Shown here one piece after another: positions 8,891 to 19,661 of a stretch of 64,000 bases of DNA. This stretch comes from Candidatus Accumulibacter regalis (GTDB lineage Bacteria; Pseudomonadota; Gammaproteobacteria; Burkholderiales; Rhodocyclaceae), in the NCBI GenBank assembly GCA_000585075.1, contig JEMY01000006.1, forward strand, positions 24,027-88,026. Direction: 5' to 3'. The first letter of the stretch is position 1. Each line of letters opens with the position of its first letter. The notes beneath the pieces are model-generated. The model made no database searches, was not told the DNA's origin, and worked only from the letters and a program-made list of their open reading frames with translations. The position numbers and the translations under genes were made by a program.

Positions 8891-11713
8891 ATGGAACTCG
8901 CCAAGAGCTTTGAACCGGCCAACATCGAGCGTCGCTGGTACCCCGAGTGGGAAGCCAGAGGCTACTTCGGCGCCGGCCTCGATACCGACAAGAAACCCGA
9001 AGACGCCTTCTGCATCCTGCTGCCGCCACCGAACGTCACTGGTACCCTGCACATGGGGCACGGTTTCAACCAGGCGATCATGGACGCGCTCACCCGCTAC
9101 CATCGCATGCGCGGCGACAACACGCTGTGGCAGCCGGGAACCGATCATGCGGGCATAGCGACTCAGATCGTCGTCGAACGCCAGCTCGACGGACAGGGGG
9201 TCTCCCGACACGACCTCGGCCGCGAGAAGTTTCTCGAGAAAGTCTGGCAGTGGAAGGAATTCTCGGGCAACACCATCACCCAGCAGATGCGTCGCCTGGG
9301 TACCTCGCCGGACTGGAGCCGCGAACGCTTTACCATGGACGCAGGCCTGTCGAAGACGGTCACCGAGACCTTCGTCCGGCTGTACAAGGAAGGCCTGATC
9401 TACCGCGGCAAGCGCCTGGTCAACTGGGATCCGGTGCTGCAGACGGCGGTCTCCGACCTCGAAGTCGCGCAGGAGGAAGAGCAGGGCCACCTCTGGCACA
9501 TTCGCTACCCGTTGAGCGACGGCAGTGCAACGCTGACCGTTGCCACGACGCGACCGGAAACGATGCTCGGCGATACCGCCCTGATGGTCCATCCGGACGA
9601 CGAGCGCTATCGTCACCTGCTCGGGAAGATGGTCAGACTGCCGCTTTGCGAGCGCGAGATTCCGATCGTTGCCGACGCCTACGTGGACCTCGCCTTCGGT
9701 ACCGGCTGCGTCAAGGTCACTCCGGCTCACGACTTCAATGACTACGCAGTCGGTCAGCGCCACCAGCTGCCGATGATCCCGATTCTGACGCTCGACGCCC
9801 GCATCAACGAGAATGCGCCGGCATGCTACCAGGGCATGGATCGCTTTGCCGCGCGCCTGCAGATCGTCGCCGACCTCGAAAAACAGGGCTTCCTGGACAA
9901 GGTCGAGCCACATACTCTGAAAGTGCCGCGCGGCGACCGCAGCGGTGTGGTCATCGAACCGATGCTCACCGATCAGTGGTTCGTCGCCATGAGCAAGGCC
10001 GGTGCCGACGGCAGCAGCATCGCCGGCAAGGCTCTTGAATGCGTGGCCTCGGGTGAGATCAGGTTCTTCCCTGAAAACTGGGTCAACACCTACAACCAGT
10101 GGCTGAACAACATTCAGGACTGGTGCATCTCGCGGCAACTGTGGTGGGGCCACCAGATCCCGGCATGGTACGGTGACGATGGGCGCATCTTCGTCGCCCA
10201 CGATGAAGGCGAGGCCAGGGCCCAGGCCGACGCACAGGGCTATGACGGCCCGCTGAGTCGCGATCCCGACGTCCTCGACACCTGGTATTCGTCCGCGCTG
10301 TGGCCTTTCTCGACGCTCGACTGGACGCCGCAGTGGCCGGCGGAGACGAATACTGCCCTCGACCTGTATCTGCCGTCTACGGTGCTGGTCACCGGCTTCG
10401 ACATCATTTTCTTCTGGGTCGCGCGCATGGTGATGATGACCCGCCACATCACCGGCAAGATCCCGTTCAAGCATGTCTACGTGCACGGCCTGATCCGCGA
10501 TGCGGAAGGGCAGAAGATGAGCAAGTCCAAGGGCAATGTCCTCGACCCCATCGACCTCATTGACGGCATCGATCTCGACGCGCTGATCAGCAAGCGGACC
10601 AGCGGCCTGATGAACCCCAAGCAGGCGGCGCAGATCGAAAAGCGCACCCGCAAGGAGTTCCCCGAGGGCATTCAGGCCTTCGGCACCGACGCCCTGCGTT
10701 TCACCTTCCTGTCGCTGGCCAGTCCCGGCCGCGACATCAAGTTCGACCTCAGCCGCTGCGAAGGCTACCGCAATTTCTGCAACAAGCTGTGGAACGCGAC
10801 GCGCTACGTGCTGATGCACACGGCAGACCAGGATCTTGGGCTGTCCGCCTGCACCCCGGAGAGCTGCTCGACGGCACTGAGCTTCTCCTTCGCCGACCGC
10901 TGGATCGTCAGCAAGTTGCAGCGCACCGAAGCCGAGGCCGCGCAACGCTACGCCGACTATCGCTTCGATCTGCTCGCGCGCTCGGTCTACGAGTTCGTCT
11001 GGGACGAGTTCTGCGACTGGTACGTCGAGCTGTCAAAGGTGCAACTGCAAAACGGCAACGAACAGGAAGTTCGCGCCACGCGCCGGACGCTGGCACGGGT
11101 ACTGGAAACCGTCCTGCGCCTGGCGCATCCGCTGCTGCCATTCATTACCGAAGAACTCTGGCAGGCCCTGGCGCCGATTGCTGGCCGCAAGACGCACGAT
11201 TCGGTGATGCTCGCCGCCTATCCGCAGGCGCAGCCGGAAAAAATCGACCCGGTCAGCGAAGCGAGCGTCCAGCAATTGAAGGACCTGGCCTACGCCTGCC
11301 GCAACCTGCGCGGGGAGATGAATCTTTCGCCGGCGCAAAAGGTGCCCCTGCTCGCCAGTGGCGACAGCGCCACGCTGGCCGCCTTCGCGCCTTACCTGAA
11401 ACCGCTCTGCAAGCTCTCGGAAATGCAGATTGTCGACGACCTGCCCGCCGACGCCAGCGCACCGATCGCCATCGTCGGACGAACCAAGCTCATGTTGCAG
11501 GTTGAAATCGACGTCGCCGTCGAAGGCCAGCGGCTCGACAAGGAGATCGCCCGCCTGGGCGGCGAGATCGACAAGGCGAGAGCCAAACTCGCCAACGAGA
11601 GCTTCGTCGCGCGCGCCCCAGCGGCAGTTGTTGAACAGGAAAAGAAGCGTCTCGACGACTTCCTGGCGACGCTGGAAAAACTCGCCCCGCAGCGCGAACG
11701 CCTGCGCCGCTAA
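8891..11713 (+). CDS. valS: Valyl-tRNA synthetase
   Basis: Class I aminoacyl-tRNA synthetase charging tRNA-Val, with post-transfer editing of threonine. The 940-residue protein has the HIGH motif as HMGH (residues 54-57), the CP1 editing domain ([22 protein letters not shown]), the second class I signature KMSKSKGN (from residue 542), an anticodon-binding helical domain, and the C-terminal coiled-coil arm (residues ~870-940, heptad-like [17 protein letters not shown]). The ATG at 8891 follows CCTCC-type sequence with no strong Shine-Dalgarno. The gene converges on pabBC, and the two stop codons overlap by 4 nt. Confidence 0.98.
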   Translation: MELAKSFEPANIERRWYPEWEARGYFGAGLDTDKKPEDAFCILLPPPNVTGTLHMGHGFNQAIMDALTRYHRMRGDNTLWQPGTDHAGIATQIVVERQLDGQGVSRHDLGREKFLEKVWQWKEFSGNTITQQMRRLGTSPDWSRERFTMDAGLSKTVTETFVRLYKEGLIYRGKRLVNWDPVLQTAVSDLEVAQEEEQGHLWHIRYPLSDGSATLTVATTRPETMLGDTALMVHPDDERYRHLLGKMVRLPLCEREIPIVADAYVDLAFGTGCVKVTPAHDFNDYAVGQRHQLPMIPILTLDARINENAPACYQGMDRFAARLQIVADLEKQGFLDKVEPHTLKVPRGDRSGVVIEPMLTDQWFVAMSKAGADGSSIAGKALECVASGEIRFFPENWVNTYNQWLNNIQDWCISRQLWWGHQIPAWYGDDGRIFVAHDEGEARAQADAQGYDGPLSRDPDVLDTWYSSALWPFSTLDWTPQWPAETNTALDLYLPSTVLVTGFDIIFFWVARMVMMTRHITGKIPFKHVYVHGLIRDAEGQKMSKSKGNVLDPIDLIDGIDLDALISKRTSGLMNPKQAAQIEKRTRKEFPEGIQAFGTDALRFTFLSLASPGRDIKFDLSRCEGYRNFCNKLWNATRYVLMHTADQDLGLSACTPESCSTALSFSFADRWIVSKLQRTEAEAAQRYADYRFDLLARSVYEFVWDEFCDWYVELSKVQLQNGNEQEVRATRRTLARVLETVLRLAHPLLPFITEELWQALAPIAGRKTHDSVMLAAYPQAQPEKIDPVSEASVQQLKDLAYACRNLRGEMNLSPAQKVPLLASGDSATLAAFAPYLKPLCKLSEMQIVDDLPADASAPIAIVGRTKLMLQVEIDVAVEGQRLDKEIARLGGEIDKARAKLANESFVARAPAAVVEQEKKRLDDFLATLEKLAPQRERLRR

Positions 11714-13497
11714 CCCGGGTCGGCTTCAAGGACCACCGGCAGCAGGCCACGCAAGGCGTTGCCGACGTACAAGGCAGGCGCCTGCAGCAGGTCCTCACGC
11801 CGCAGGACCTGCTCGACGGCACGTCCGGACTCGAGCAGCGTGCGCCGCATGACGCCTGGCAGTAGCCCGCAAGCCAGCGGTGGAGTCAGCAGCACGCCGT
11901 CGCGCTCGACGAAAACGTTGCTGCGCGCACCTTCACACACCTCGCCGCGGCGGTTGAGGAAGATCGCGTCGAACAGCGCTGGCCGCGCGGCGAGCCCCGC
12001 CAGCGTGCGGTCGTAGCGAGCACGCGCCGTGGTTTTGTGGCGCAGCAGATAGTCATCAGCAGGTAGCGCTTCGCTCGCCAGGCACACCCGCCAGCTTTTC
12101 CCGGGTTCTTCGCGCAAAGCGGAGACCTCGACCCGGCAGCTCCCGTTGTGTGCCAGGGTCAGGCGAACGCGAAACAATGCCTTGGGCCGCGCCGCGGCCT
12201 CGGCAGACAGCGCCGCCGAGACGCTGACCAGCGCGCAGGCGAACCCGAGGCTGCGTGCCGACGCCTGCAGGCGCTCGAGATGCAGGTCCAGCAGTGGATA
12301 GCGGCCTTCTTCAAGGCGCAGGGTCTCGACGAGTTCGAATCCCGGATCGAAGGCAGTCAGAAAGCTTGCTTTCAGCAGGCATTCGGCGTACTCGCGCTGC
12401 GCGTCGGAGTCAATCACGATGCCACTGCCCACGCCGAGCCGAGCCTGGCCATGCGGGCCGGCCTCGACGGTGCGAATGGCGACGTTGAAGCGACAGTCAC
12501 CGCCCGGCGACAGCCAGCCAAAAGCTCCCGTGTACAGCCCGCGCGGCGACTCTTCAAGCTCGGCGATGCGTTGCATGGCTCTGATCTTCGGCGCCCCGGT
12601 GATCGAACCGCAGGGAAACAGGGCGGCAAAGAGCTCGGCGATCCCAACGCCCGGCAAGTCCGCGGCGACAGTGGACACCATCTGCCAAAGGGTCGGGTAG
12701 GCCTCCGCCGCACACAAGGCTTCGACAGTCACCTTTCCGGGCTGCGCCAGGCGCCCCAGGTCGTTGCGCAGCAGGTCGACGATCATGATGTTCTCCGCCC
12801 GCTCCTTGGCCGACGCCAGCAAGGCCGCACGATTCGCCTGATCTTCCAGTGGCGTCCGGCCGCGCGGTGCCGTTCCTTTCATCGGCCGGGTGACTACTTG
12901 GTCACCGACGCGCTCGAAAAATAACTCTGGCGAGAAAGAGAGGATTGCTTCGTCGTCGCCGCCGAGAAAGCCCCCATAACGAACCGGCTGTCGTTCGCGC
13001 AGACGCACATAGAGCGCCAGCGGATGTCCGTAAGACTCGAACGTCAGCGGAAATGTGAGGTTGATTTGGTAGCAATCGCCGTCCCTGATCCAGCGATGAA
13101 TCTGCCTGACCTGCGCGGCATGCCTCGCCGCATCGACGGCAGGACACAATTCCGCAATTCCCGCCACCTTCTGGTACTCGGGCAGCGCCGCCAGCTGCTC
13201 GGCAAGGAAGGCGGCGCCGGCCGGCGCATCGAGCACTCGACCCTCGGTAAATACCCAGGCCCGCAACACCGGCCGGTCGCCGGGTACCGCGGGCACTGCC
13301 GGCTCGAAGGATGCGCCGAGGGCGTAGTCGGCGGCCACAGCCAGCCACTGACCAGCCGCAAGCGCCGCTTCAATCGTGCTAAAAGCGGCGCCAGGGTCGC
13401 CGGAAGCCGCAAGGACAATGGAGCGCTGGAACCCCGTCAGCAGGACGGCACGGCCAGCGTCGCCATCGAACAGCGCGAACCGAGCGCCAGCAAGCAT
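11710..13497 (-). CDS. pabBC: Fused aminodeoxychorismate synthase component I / aminodeoxychorismate lyase
   Basis: Bifunctional protein (595 residues) making 4-aminobenzoate for folate from chorismate. Residues ~100-370 form the chorismate-binding PabB domain: [61 protein letters not shown] and [11 protein letters not shown]. Residues ~375-595 form a PLP-fold class IV lyase (PabC): [12 protein letters not shown] with the probable PLP Lys, [18 protein letters not shown] and [16 protein letters not shown]. Such fusions are known in proteobacteria. The pabA glutaminase is not in this window, while folP lies 45 kb away. It ends convergently with valS and follows a TusA-like gene by 75 nt. Confidence 0.93.
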   Translation of the reverse strand: MLAGARFALFDGDAGRAVLLTGFQRSIVLAASGDPGAAFSTIEAALAAGQWLAVAADYALGASFEPAVPAVPGDRPVLRAWVFTEGRVLDAPAGAAFLAEQLAALPEYQKVAGIAELCPAVDAARHAAQVRQIHRWIRDGDCYQINLTFPLTFESYGHPLALYVRLRERQPVRYGGFLGGDDEAILSFSPELFFERVGDQVVTRPMKGTAPRGRTPLEDQANRAALLASAKERAENIMIVDLLRNDLGRLAQPGKVTVEALCAAEAYPTLWQMVSTVAADLPGVGIAELFAALFPCGSITGAPKIRAMQRIAELEESPRGLYTGAFGWLSPGGDCRFNVAIRTVEAGPHGQARLGVGSGIVIDSDAQREYAECLLKASFLTAFDPGFELVETLRLEEGRYPLLDLHLERLQASARSLGFACALVSVSAALSAEAAARPKALFRVRLTLAHNGSCRVEVSALREEPGKSWRVCLASEALPADDYLLRHKTTARARYDRTLAGLAARPALFDAIFLNRRGEVCEGARSNVFVERDGVLLTPPLACGLLPGVMRRTLLESGRAVEQVLRREDLLQAPALYVGNALRGLLPVVLEADPG

Positions 13498-13572
13498 CAG
13501 TCAGCGAATCGACAGTGCGCGCAGGCCTGGCCCAGCGGCGCCGGCTGAAGCGCTCCGTCGCAGCTGCGGACA

Positions 13573-13800
13573 CTACTTGCGCTTGAGGTAGAACTCGAAA
13601 ACCTGATTGCCTTCGCCGTTCGACAGCAGTTCGTTGCCGGTCTGTTTGGCGAAAGCCTGGAAGTCCTTGACCGAACCCGGGTCAGTCGCCAGGACGTGCA
13701 GCACATCACCCGACGCCATCTCGGACAACGCCTTCTTCGTACGCAGAATCGGCAGTGGGCACTTCAGCCCTCGGACGTCGAGCTCGCGATCGCAATGCAT
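13573..13800 (-). CDS. TusA/SirA-family sulfurtransferase-like protein
   Basis: 75-residue protein starting MHCDRELDVRGLKCPLPIL, containing the family's catalytic cysteine in the CPxP motif (C14-P-L-P) and the typical two-layer alpha/beta sequence (VLHVLATDPGSVKDFQAFA, VFEFYLKRK). TusA proteins carry persulfide for tRNA thiolation or molybdenum cofactor work; paralogues serve other sulfur routes. I use ATG 13798-13800, as the family begins just before the D-x-R-G-L-x-C-P block; an ATG at 13845 would add 15 residues. It lies between an M48 protease and pabBC. The exact pathway cannot be read from sequence. Confidence 0.9.
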   Translation of the reverse strand: MHCDRELDVRGLKCPLPILRTKKALSEMASGDVLHVLATDPGSVKDFQAFAKQTGNELLSNGEGNQVFEFYLKRK

Positions 13801-13850
13801 GTGTTGGTCCAGAACAAAATCGAGGGCGTATTTTAACCATTCCAATTACT

Positions 13851-15371
13851 CTAACCGCCATTGCGCTTCTTCTCATTGACCTCTTCCGCCAGCAGCTTGC
13901 GCAGGTCGCGCAGGCGAGCGTCGACCGCGGACTTCTCGAAAAAGTCGCCGTCACCAGCCTGTTGCGCGAACTGCAACTGTTCGACGGCAGCACCCAACTG
14001 CCCCAGCAACAGGTAGGACTCGGCCTGCGAACGGTGTTGCTGCAGGCGCTTGCCAAGCGCGGCAAAAGTCTTCGCCTGCAATCCATACAGCTTGTAGTCG
14101 GCGCTGTAGAGCTGTAGCTGCGAGTCGAGAAACTTCAAGCTCTGCTCGTATTGCCGCCCCGCCAGCAGGGCGTCCGCGTAGCCGTAAACCAAAGCCTTGG
14201 ACTGTGGATAACGTTGCAGCGCGTCGCGATAGATCTTTGTCGCGCCGGCTTGATTGCCAGCGGCAATTTCGGTGCGTGCCGCCAGGCCGGCGATCATCGG
14301 CGATGAAGCCTTGAGCGCCAGCAGCGCACCCAGCTCCTTCTGCGCGGCGGCGAGATCCTTGGCCTGCAAGAGCGAATACGCGAGTCCGTAGCGGGTCGCC
14401 ACCTCAGAAGCATATTTCTTTTCGCGCAGCAGCTTGCTGAACTCGCTGACCGCCTCGCCAGGCGTAGCCGCCTGCGCCCGCAGCTTGGCGCGCACCAGAT
14501 GAAAATCAACGCTGTCGGCAACCTGACGGTAGGAAGCATCCTGCGACCTGTTCTGCATGTCGGAGATGCGCTCGACGGTCAGCGGGTGCGAACGCAGATA
14601 AACCGGCGCGTTGTTCTCGTACACCCGACCCGCCAGCTGCATGCGGCCAAAGAAGTCGCCCATGCCACGCACGTCGTAGCCGGCCTTGGCCAGCGTTTGA
14701 TAGCCGAGCCGGTCGGCTTCGCGCTCGAAGTCGCGACTGTAGGCCAGTTGCGATTGAATCGACGCGGCCTGCGCCGAGGCGATCGTCGCAGACGCCACCT
14801 GTGAGTTCGAACGCGCAGCAAGAACACCGACGGCCATGGCGACCATGGTGGCGATCGAACTCTGCTTTTCCCTGGCAATCTGCCGCGCCAGGTGATTCTG
14901 ACTCACGTGCGAAATCTCGTGCGCGATCACCCCGGCCAACTCGGACTCCGACTGCGCGGTAAGCAGCGTGCCGGTGTTGACCCCGATGAAACCGCCAAAC
15001 ATCGCAAAGGCGTTCACCGTGTTGTCACGAATCGCAAAAAAATAGTAATCGCCCGCCGCATTCGAACTCGCGGCGACCAGGCGGCCACCAAGGAGATTCA
15101 GGTAGTCATTGATCTCGGGGTCGTCAACGTAGCTCGGCTCGCGCACGCGTATGTCATTGAAGATCCGCTCTCCGATCTTGCGCTCAAGCTGCGGCGAGAG
15201 GTCAACCCGCGACGCGTCACCAAGCTCCGGAAGGCCATCGGCCGCAACCGGCGGGGAACTGCCCGCGAAAACCGCAAAGGTCAAGGACACTGCGGCACAA
15301 ATCATTCTGCTCAAGACGAAACCCCCGGCCAGCCTCGGCGCCCGCCAACAAAGATTTGCTATGATACCCAA
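13851..15371 (-). CDS. Exported M48 zinc metalloprotease with TPR-like tail (BepA/YfgC type)
   Basis: Periplasmic protease/chaperone family that oversees outer-membrane protein and LPS assembly. 506 residues: signal peptide (FVLSRMICAAVSLTFAVFA), M48 catalytic domain with HEISH (H151, E152, H155) and the upstream NAFAMFGGFIGVNTG block, the EREADRLGYQTLAKAGYD third-ligand region, then a C-terminal helical TPR-like repeat region (~300-490). This architecture matches BepA. ATG at 15371 is used; an inner ATG at 15305 (MICAAVSL) would also leave a proper signal peptide. It heads the minus-strand group that includes the TusA-like gene and pabBC. Confidence 0.92.
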   Translation of the reverse strand: MGIIANLCWRAPRLAGGFVLSRMICAAVSLTFAVFAGSSPPVAADGLPELGDASRVDLSPQLERKIGERIFNDIRVREPSYVDDPEINDYLNLLGGRLVAASSNAAGDYYFFAIRDNTVNAFAMFGGFIGVNTGTLLTAQSESELAGVIAHEISHVSQNHLARQIAREKQSSIATMVAMAVGVLAARSNSQVASATIASAQAASIQSQLAYSRDFEREADRLGYQTLAKAGYDVRGMGDFFGRMQLAGRVYENNAPVYLRSHPLTVERISDMQNRSQDASYRQVADSVDFHLVRAKLRAQAATPGEAVSEFSKLLREKKYASEVATRYGLAYSLLQAKDLAAAQKELGALLALKASSPMIAGLAARTEIAAGNQAGATKIYRDALQRYPQSKALVYGYADALLAGRQYEQSLKFLDSQLQLYSADYKLYGLQAKTFAALGKRLQQHRSQAESYLLLGQLGAAVEQLQFAQQAGDGDFFEKSAVDARLRDLRKLLAEEVNEKKRNGG

Positions 15372-15485
15372 TTGTAGTCTGGTGAATTGTCACCAAGCGT
15401 TACTCGGCGCCCTCGGCTGGTTGTCAAGCGATCCCCGCGACTGGCATCATCCCCGTCAGCGACCCTCATGCCTCCCCTACCGCCT

Positions 15486-15968
15486 ATGTCAGTCAGTCCA
15501 CTTACTCATTTCAATTCACGGGGCCAGGCCCAGATGGTTGACGTCGGAGACAAGGCCGAGACCGCCCGCCAGGCATGCGCCGCCGGCAGCATCCTGATGC
15601 TCCCTGAGACCCTGGTTCTGATCGTCGGCGGTTCGGCGAAGAAGGGCGACGTTCTGGGCGTCGCGAGAATTGCCGCCATACAAGGCGCCAAGCGAACCTC
15701 CGACCTGATCCCCTTGTGCCATCCGATCGCGCTGAGCAAGGTTTCGGTCGACTTCGAGATCGACAGCGAGGCCAACGCGGTACATTGCCTGACGCGGGCG
15801 GAGTGCGTTGGTCGCACCGGCGTCGAGATGGAAGCCCTTTGTGCCACCAGCATCGCCTTGCTGACCATCTACGACATGTGCAAGGCGGTCGATCGCGGCA
15901 TGCGTATCGAGAACATCAGACTTCTTGAAAAGGCCGGCGGCAGGTCTGGCCACTGGACTGCAAACTGA
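15486..15968 (+). CDS. moaC: Cyclic pyranopterin monophosphate synthase MoaC
   Basis: Second enzyme of molybdenum cofactor synthesis; acts with MoaA to turn GTP into cyclic pyranopterin monophosphate. 160 residues starting [20 protein letters not shown]. Conserved blocks include [43 protein letters not shown] and the KSGG-like C-terminus KAGGRSGHW. The start ATG at 15486 has no clear Shine-Dalgarno; a frame upstream is open but does not look like MoaC. It is divergent from the M48 gene with about 110 nt between them, and no moaA, moaB, moaD or moaE is nearby. Confidence 0.95.
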   Translation: MSVSPLTHFNSRGQAQMVDVGDKAETARQACAAGSILMLPETLVLIVGGSAKKGDVLGVARIAAIQGAKRTSDLIPLCHPIALSKVSVDFEIDSEANAVHCLTRAECVGRTGVEMEALCATSIALLTIYDMCKAVDRGMRIENIRLLEKAGGRSGHWTAN

Positions 15969-16004
15969 CGCCTGCCGACACAATGCCGAAAGGCAAAAAG
16001 GAGC

Positions 16005-16029
16005 CAAAAAAAACCCGCCAGAGGCGGGT
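16005..16029 (-). terminator. Rho-independent terminator of the cold shock gene
   Basis: On the minus strand a GC-rich hairpin (ACCCGCC / GGCGGGT, arms 16023-16029 and 16013-16019, 3-nt loop) is followed by a run of eight T. It lies 24 nt past the csp stop. On the plus strand it could also slow transcription out of moaC but has no T run there. Confidence 0.9.
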
Positions 16030-16052
16030 CCCTTATTGCACACCCAAAGAAA

Positions 16053-16256
16053 TCAGGCGCGCGCGATATTCGATGCTTGCTTGCCCTTCGGGCCCTGCGT
16101 CACGTCGAAGGAAACCTTCTCGCCCTCTTTGAGGGTCTTGAATCCACCCATGGTGATCGCGGAGAAATGGGCGAAGAGATCTTCACTACCATCATCCGGA
16201 GTAATGAAGCCAAAACCTTTAGCGTCATTGAACCACTTAACTGTACCAGTTGCCAT
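16053..16256 (-). CDS. Cold shock domain protein (CspA family)
   Basis: 67-residue single-domain nucleic-acid chaperone that melts RNA structure and antiterminates transcription. It has RNP1 KGFGFITP and RNP2 DLFAHFSAI, and begins [12 protein letters not shown]. The start at ATG 16254-16256 is preceded by AAGGAAG at good spacing. The leader appears long (about 125 nt to a candidate promoter at 16389-16418), typical of cold-shock mRNAs whose leaders fold differently with temperature. It is monocistronic, with its own terminator. Confidence 0.96.
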   Translation of the reverse strand: MATGTVKWFNDAKGFGFITPDDGSEDLFAHFSAITMGGFKTLKEGEKVSFDVTQGPKGKQASNIARA

Positions 16257-16388
16257 ATTGCCACTTCCTTGAAAAAAGACTAAATCCGGGCGGAGCCCGA
16301 CTTGCATGTTTCCAATTCAAGCACTGCGCTGACGGATCTTCGGGAACGAAAACCGGCACAACGCAGCCGTGAACGAAAACATTCGACC

Positions 16389-16418
16389 TTTTTACGCCAA
16401 GTGAGGTTGATGCGTCAA
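16389..16418 (-). promoter_or_regulatory. Candidate promoter of the cold shock gene
   Basis: On the minus strand TTGACG (16413-16418), an 18-nt spacer and TAAAAA (16389-16394) precede a leader of about 125 nt. A small CGGGC/GCCCG hairpin lies near 16287-16299, close to the ribosome binding site, and could mask it at some temperatures. Motif matching only. Confidence 0.5.
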
Positions 16419-16482
16419 GCGTTTTCATTGTCTGGCGCCTGCACCGCCGCCCCCGGGTACCGAGAATTGGTGACGGGTGGTA

Positions 16483-16510
16483 TTGCGGATCCGGAAAGAC
16501 TGGTTAGAAT
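16483..16510 (+). promoter_or_regulatory. Candidate promoter placing the start of transcription at the clpS ATG
   Basis: TTGCGG (16483-16488), a 16-nt spacer and TAGAAT (16505-16510). The expected transcription start is about 6-8 nt later, at or next to the clpS ATG at 16517, implying a leaderless or nearly leaderless mRNA. No Shine-Dalgarno is visible before the ATG. Confidence 0.5.
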
Positions 16511-16516
16511 TCACGC

Positions 16517-16825
16517 ATGGCAACACAGCATCAAGACAACTCTCTACTCCAAGCGCAGCGCACGCAGCTCAAGCCGCCACCACTTTACAAGGTCCTGTTG
16601 CTGAACGACGATTTCACCCCGATGGATTTCGTGATTGTCGTTCTGCAGCGGTTTTTTGGAATGGATCGAGAACACGCGACGCGAATCATGCTCAAAGTTC
16701 ACACCGACGGAAGGGGCGTGTGTGGAGTCTATCCGCGCGACGTCGCGGCCACGAAAGTTGAACAGGTCACAGCCTTCGCACGAAGCAACCAGCACCCCCT
16801 GGCGTGCGTAATGGAGGAAAACTGA
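16517..16825 (+). CDS. clpS: ClpS adaptor of the Clp protease (N-end rule)
   Basis: Adaptor that binds substrates with destabilising N-terminal residues and hands them to ClpA. 102 residues; the flexible N-terminal tail is followed by the folded core [16 protein letters not shown] (Asn and Asp contacts for the N-degron amino group), a middle helix with [20 protein letters not shown], and HPLACVMEE. It ends immediately before clpA (stop 16823-16825, ATG 16826), so the pair is co-translated, the usual proteobacterial order. Confidence 0.97.
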   Translation: MATQHQDNSLLQAQRTQLKPPPLYKVLLLNDDFTPMDFVIVVLQRFFGMDREHATRIMLKVHTDGRGVCGVYPRDVAATKVEQVTAFARSNQHPLACVMEEN

Positions 16826-19084
16826 ATGATTGCGCAGGAACTTGAGGTAAGTTTGCACATGGCCTTCGTTGAAGCGCGACAGAAGCGTCATGAGTTCATC
16901 ACGGTCGAGCACCTCCTGCTCGCACTGCTCGACAACCCGTCGGCAGCCGAAGCCATGCGCGCCTGCGGCGCCAGCATCGAGCAACTGCGCAAGGATCTGA
17001 CCCGCTTCATCGGTGAACACACGCCAACCGTCGCTGGCGAGGACGAAATCGATACGCAGCCGACGCTCGGCTTCCAGCGTGTGATCCAGCGCGCCATCCT
17101 GCACGTCCAGTCGTCTGGTCGCAAGGAGGTCAACGGGGCCAACGTTCTTGTTGCCATCTTTGGCGAGAAGGACTCGCACGCGGTGTATTACCTGCAGAAG
17201 CAGGGTGTGACCCGCCTCGACGTGGTCAATTTCATCTCCCACGGCATCAGCAGGATTCCACAGAGCACGCCACGCGGTGAGCCGGAGGTCGAACCCGAAG
17301 GCGAACAGCAAAGTGCTGCCGGGCCGCTCGAAAGCTATACCATCAATCTCAACGCCCTGGCTCTTCAGGGCAAGATAGACCCGCTGATCGGTCGCGACCG
17401 GGAACTTGAACGGGTCATCCAAACGCTATGCCGCCGGCGCAAGAACAACCCCCTGCTGGTCGGCGAAGCCGGGGTTGGCAAGACAGCGATCGCCGAGGGG
17501 CTGGCGCGGCGAATCGTCGAGTGCGACATTCCCGAAATCCTGGGCAAAGCAAACGTTTACTGCCTAGACATGGGATCTTTGCTCGCTGGCACCAAGTATC
17601 GTGGCGACTTCGAACAGCGCCTGAAGGCCGTTCTCAAGCAACTCAGCGAAAATCCACAGGCAATCTTGTTCATCGACGAGATCCATACCTTGATCGGTGC
17701 CGGCTCGGCCTCGGGCGGCACCCTCGACGCGTCCAATCTGCTCAAGCCGGCACTGTCCTCAGGGCAGCTGAAGTGTATCGGCGCGACCACCTACAACGAA
17801 TATCGCGGCATTTTCGAGAAAGATCACGCGCTCTCGCGGCGATTCCAGAAGATCGACGTCAACGAGCCGTCGAGTGCGGAAGCGGTAGACATTCTCAAGG
17901 GCTTGAAATCGCGCTTCGAAGCCCACCACGGCGTCAAGTACTCGGCCGCGGCGCTGAGTTCGGCGGTCGAGCTGTCGGTGCGCTTCATCACGGACCGTCA
18001 CCTCCCGGACAAAGCGATCGACGTCATAGACGAAGCGGGCGCCGCGCAGCGGATCCTGCCCAAGTCCCGGCAGAAAAAGATGATTGGCAAGGTCGACATC
18101 GAGGAAATCGTTGCCAAGATCGCACGCATCCCTTCGACGCACGTCTCAGCAGACGACCGCAACAACCTGCGCAACCTCGACCGTGATCTGAAGGCTATCG
18201 TCTTTGGTCAGAATGCGGCAATCGACGCGCTGGCCAGGGCCATCAAGATGGCTCGTTCGGGCCTCGGCAACCCGGTCAAGCCCATCGGCAGCTTCCTTTT
18301 TTCGGGCCCCACCGGCGTCGGAAAAACGGAAGTCGCGAAGCAACTTGCGTACTGCCTCGGTAACGAGCTGATACGCTTCGACATGTCCGAGTACATGGAG
18401 CGGCACGCGGTTTCGCGGCTGATCGGCGCGCCACCCGGCTACGTCGGCTTCGACCAGGGCGGCCTGCTGACCGAAGCCGTTACCAAGAAACCTTATAGCG
18501 TTCTGCTCCTCGACGAGATCGAAAAAGCGCATCCGGACATCTACAACATCCTGCTGCAAGTGATGGACCACGGCACGCTTACCGACAATAACGGCCGCAA
18601 GGCAGATTTTCGCAACGTGGTCATCATCATGACCACCAATGCCGGCCAAGAGGCAATCCAAAAAGCGACGATGGGCTTCACGGCATCACGACAGGCGGGC
18701 GATGAAGCGATCGAGATCAAACGCATCTTCACGCCCGAGTTTCGTAACCGGCTCGACGCCACGATCTCCTTCAAGTCGCTCGATCACGAAGTCATCCTGC
18801 GGGTCGTGGACAAGTTCCTGATGCAACTCGAAGCCCAGTTGCACGAGAAAAAGGTCGAAGCCATTTTCACTGCGGCGATCAAGGCTCATCTGGCTACGCA
18901 CGGCTTTGACCCGATGATGGGCGCGCGTCCGATGGCACGTCTGATTCAGGACACCATCCGCGCTTCGCTGGCTGACGAGTTGCTGTTCGGCCGGCTGGCG
19001 CACGGGGGCCACGTCACCGTCGACCTTGACGAAGACCAGAAAGTGAAACTGATTTTCGAAGAGGCGTCCGAGGCGATTGCCTGA
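16826..19084 (+). CDS. clpA: ATP-dependent Clp protease ATP-binding subunit ClpA
   Basis: AAA+ unfoldase that feeds substrates into ClpP. 752 residues: an N-terminal double Clp-N repeat (residues 1-145), first AAA+ module with Walker A GEAGVGKT and Walker [13 protein letters not shown], second module with Walker A GPTGVGKT and Walker [12 protein letters not shown], and the C-terminal small domain ([19 protein letters not shown]). It follows clpS directly. clpP is not in the window. Length and both ATPase modules are intact. Confidence 0.97.
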   Translation: MIAQELEVSLHMAFVEARQKRHEFITVEHLLLALLDNPSAAEAMRACGASIEQLRKDLTRFIGEHTPTVAGEDEIDTQPTLGFQRVIQRAILHVQSSGRKEVNGANVLVAIFGEKDSHAVYYLQKQGVTRLDVVNFISHGISRIPQSTPRGEPEVEPEGEQQSAAGPLESYTINLNALALQGKIDPLIGRDRELERVIQTLCRRRKNNPLLVGEAGVGKTAIAEGLARRIVECDIPEILGKANVYCLDMGSLLAGTKYRGDFEQRLKAVLKQLSENPQAILFIDEIHTLIGAGSASGGTLDASNLLKPALSSGQLKCIGATTYNEYRGIFEKDHALSRRFQKIDVNEPSSAEAVDILKGLKSRFEAHHGVKYSAAALSSAVELSVRFITDRHLPDKAIDVIDEAGAAQRILPKSRQKKMIGKVDIEEIVAKIARIPSTHVSADDRNNLRNLDRDLKAIVFGQNAAIDALARAIKMARSGLGNPVKPIGSFLFSGPTGVGKTEVAKQLAYCLGNELIRFDMSEYMERHAVSRLIGAPPGYVGFDQGGLLTEAVTKKPYSVLLLDEIEKAHPDIYNILLQVMDHGTLTDNNGRKADFRNVVIIMTTNAGQEAIQKATMGFTASRQAGDEAIEIKRIFTPEFRNRLDATISFKSLDHEVILRVVDKFLMQLEAQLHEKKVEAIFTAAIKAHLATHGFDPMMGARPMARLIQDTIRASLADELLFGRLAHGGHVTVDLDEDQKVKLIFEEASEAIA

Positions 19085-19166
19085 TCATGGCAGGCCGTGG
19101 CGACCGCCACGGGACACGCACGCCGCTCGTCGAACAACTGCAAACCAAGCACACGAGGCACGCACA

Positions 19167-19661
19167 ATGAGTTTCAAGACCGCCGATCTGCTCGACGACA
19201 ACGAAAGCAAGCTGCGCGACGAAAGTGTTCGCGTCGTGACGCCGATGTTTCATCCGTACGGCGGGCAAAGTACGTTCAGTGGCGAGATCGTCACTCTAAA
19301 GGTCTTCGAGGACAATTCTCTGGTGCGCGCAGCGCTTGCCGAGGATGGTGAAGGAAAGGTTCTGGTCATCGATGGTGGCGGCTCCCTGCGCTGCGCGCTG
19401 GTCGGCGATCAGCTGGCCATCCTGGCGCACCAGAAGCGGTGGAAGGGAATTGTCGTCTACGGTTGCATCCGCGATTCGCATGACATAGGCGAGATCAAGA
19501 TTGGGGTGCGTGCACTTGCCACGCACCCGTTGAAAAGCATCAAGAAGGGCGTTGGCGAACGAGACCTGCCGGTAAGCTTTGGCGGCGTGACCTTCAGGCC
19601 CGGAGACTGGATCTATGTCGATGACGACGGCCTGGTTGTCAGCGACCAGCCACTGACTTGA
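19167..19661 (+). CDS. rraA: RraA-like family protein (ribonuclease E activity regulator / HMG aldolase fold)
   Basis: 164 residues from MSFKTADLLDDNESKL (ATG 19167, preceded by GAGGCACGCACA). Conserved blocks: DGGGSLRCALVGDQLA, KRWKGIVVYGCIRDSHDI with the family Arg-Asp pair, GVRALATHPLKS and PGDWIYVDDDGLVVS. In E. coli RraA inhibits RNase E; related proteins are 4-hydroxy-4-methyl-2-oxoglutarate or oxaloacetate lyases, and the two are hard to tell apart. The GGGSLRxAL and CIRDS forms fit either. It lies 82 nt after clpA and may be co-transcribed with it. Confidence 0.88.
   Translation: MSFKTADLLDDNESKLRDESVRVVTPMFHPYGGQSTFSGEIVTLKVFEDNSLVRAALAEDGEGKVLVIDGGGSLRCALVGDQLAILAHQKRWKGIVVYGCIRDSHDIGEIKIGVRALATHPLKSIKKGVGERDLPVSFGGVTFRPGDWIYVDDDGLVVSDQPLT

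Noticed and set aside
8879..10945. Long open frame antisense to valS (about 690 codons)
   Set aside because: Mirror frame of a GC-rich gene with third-position bias; no domain, and valS is certain on the other strand.
12325..12350. GTTCGAATCC, resembling a tRNA T-arm
   Set aside because: It lies within the pabBC gene in frame, with no cloverleaf, acceptor stem or CCA around it.
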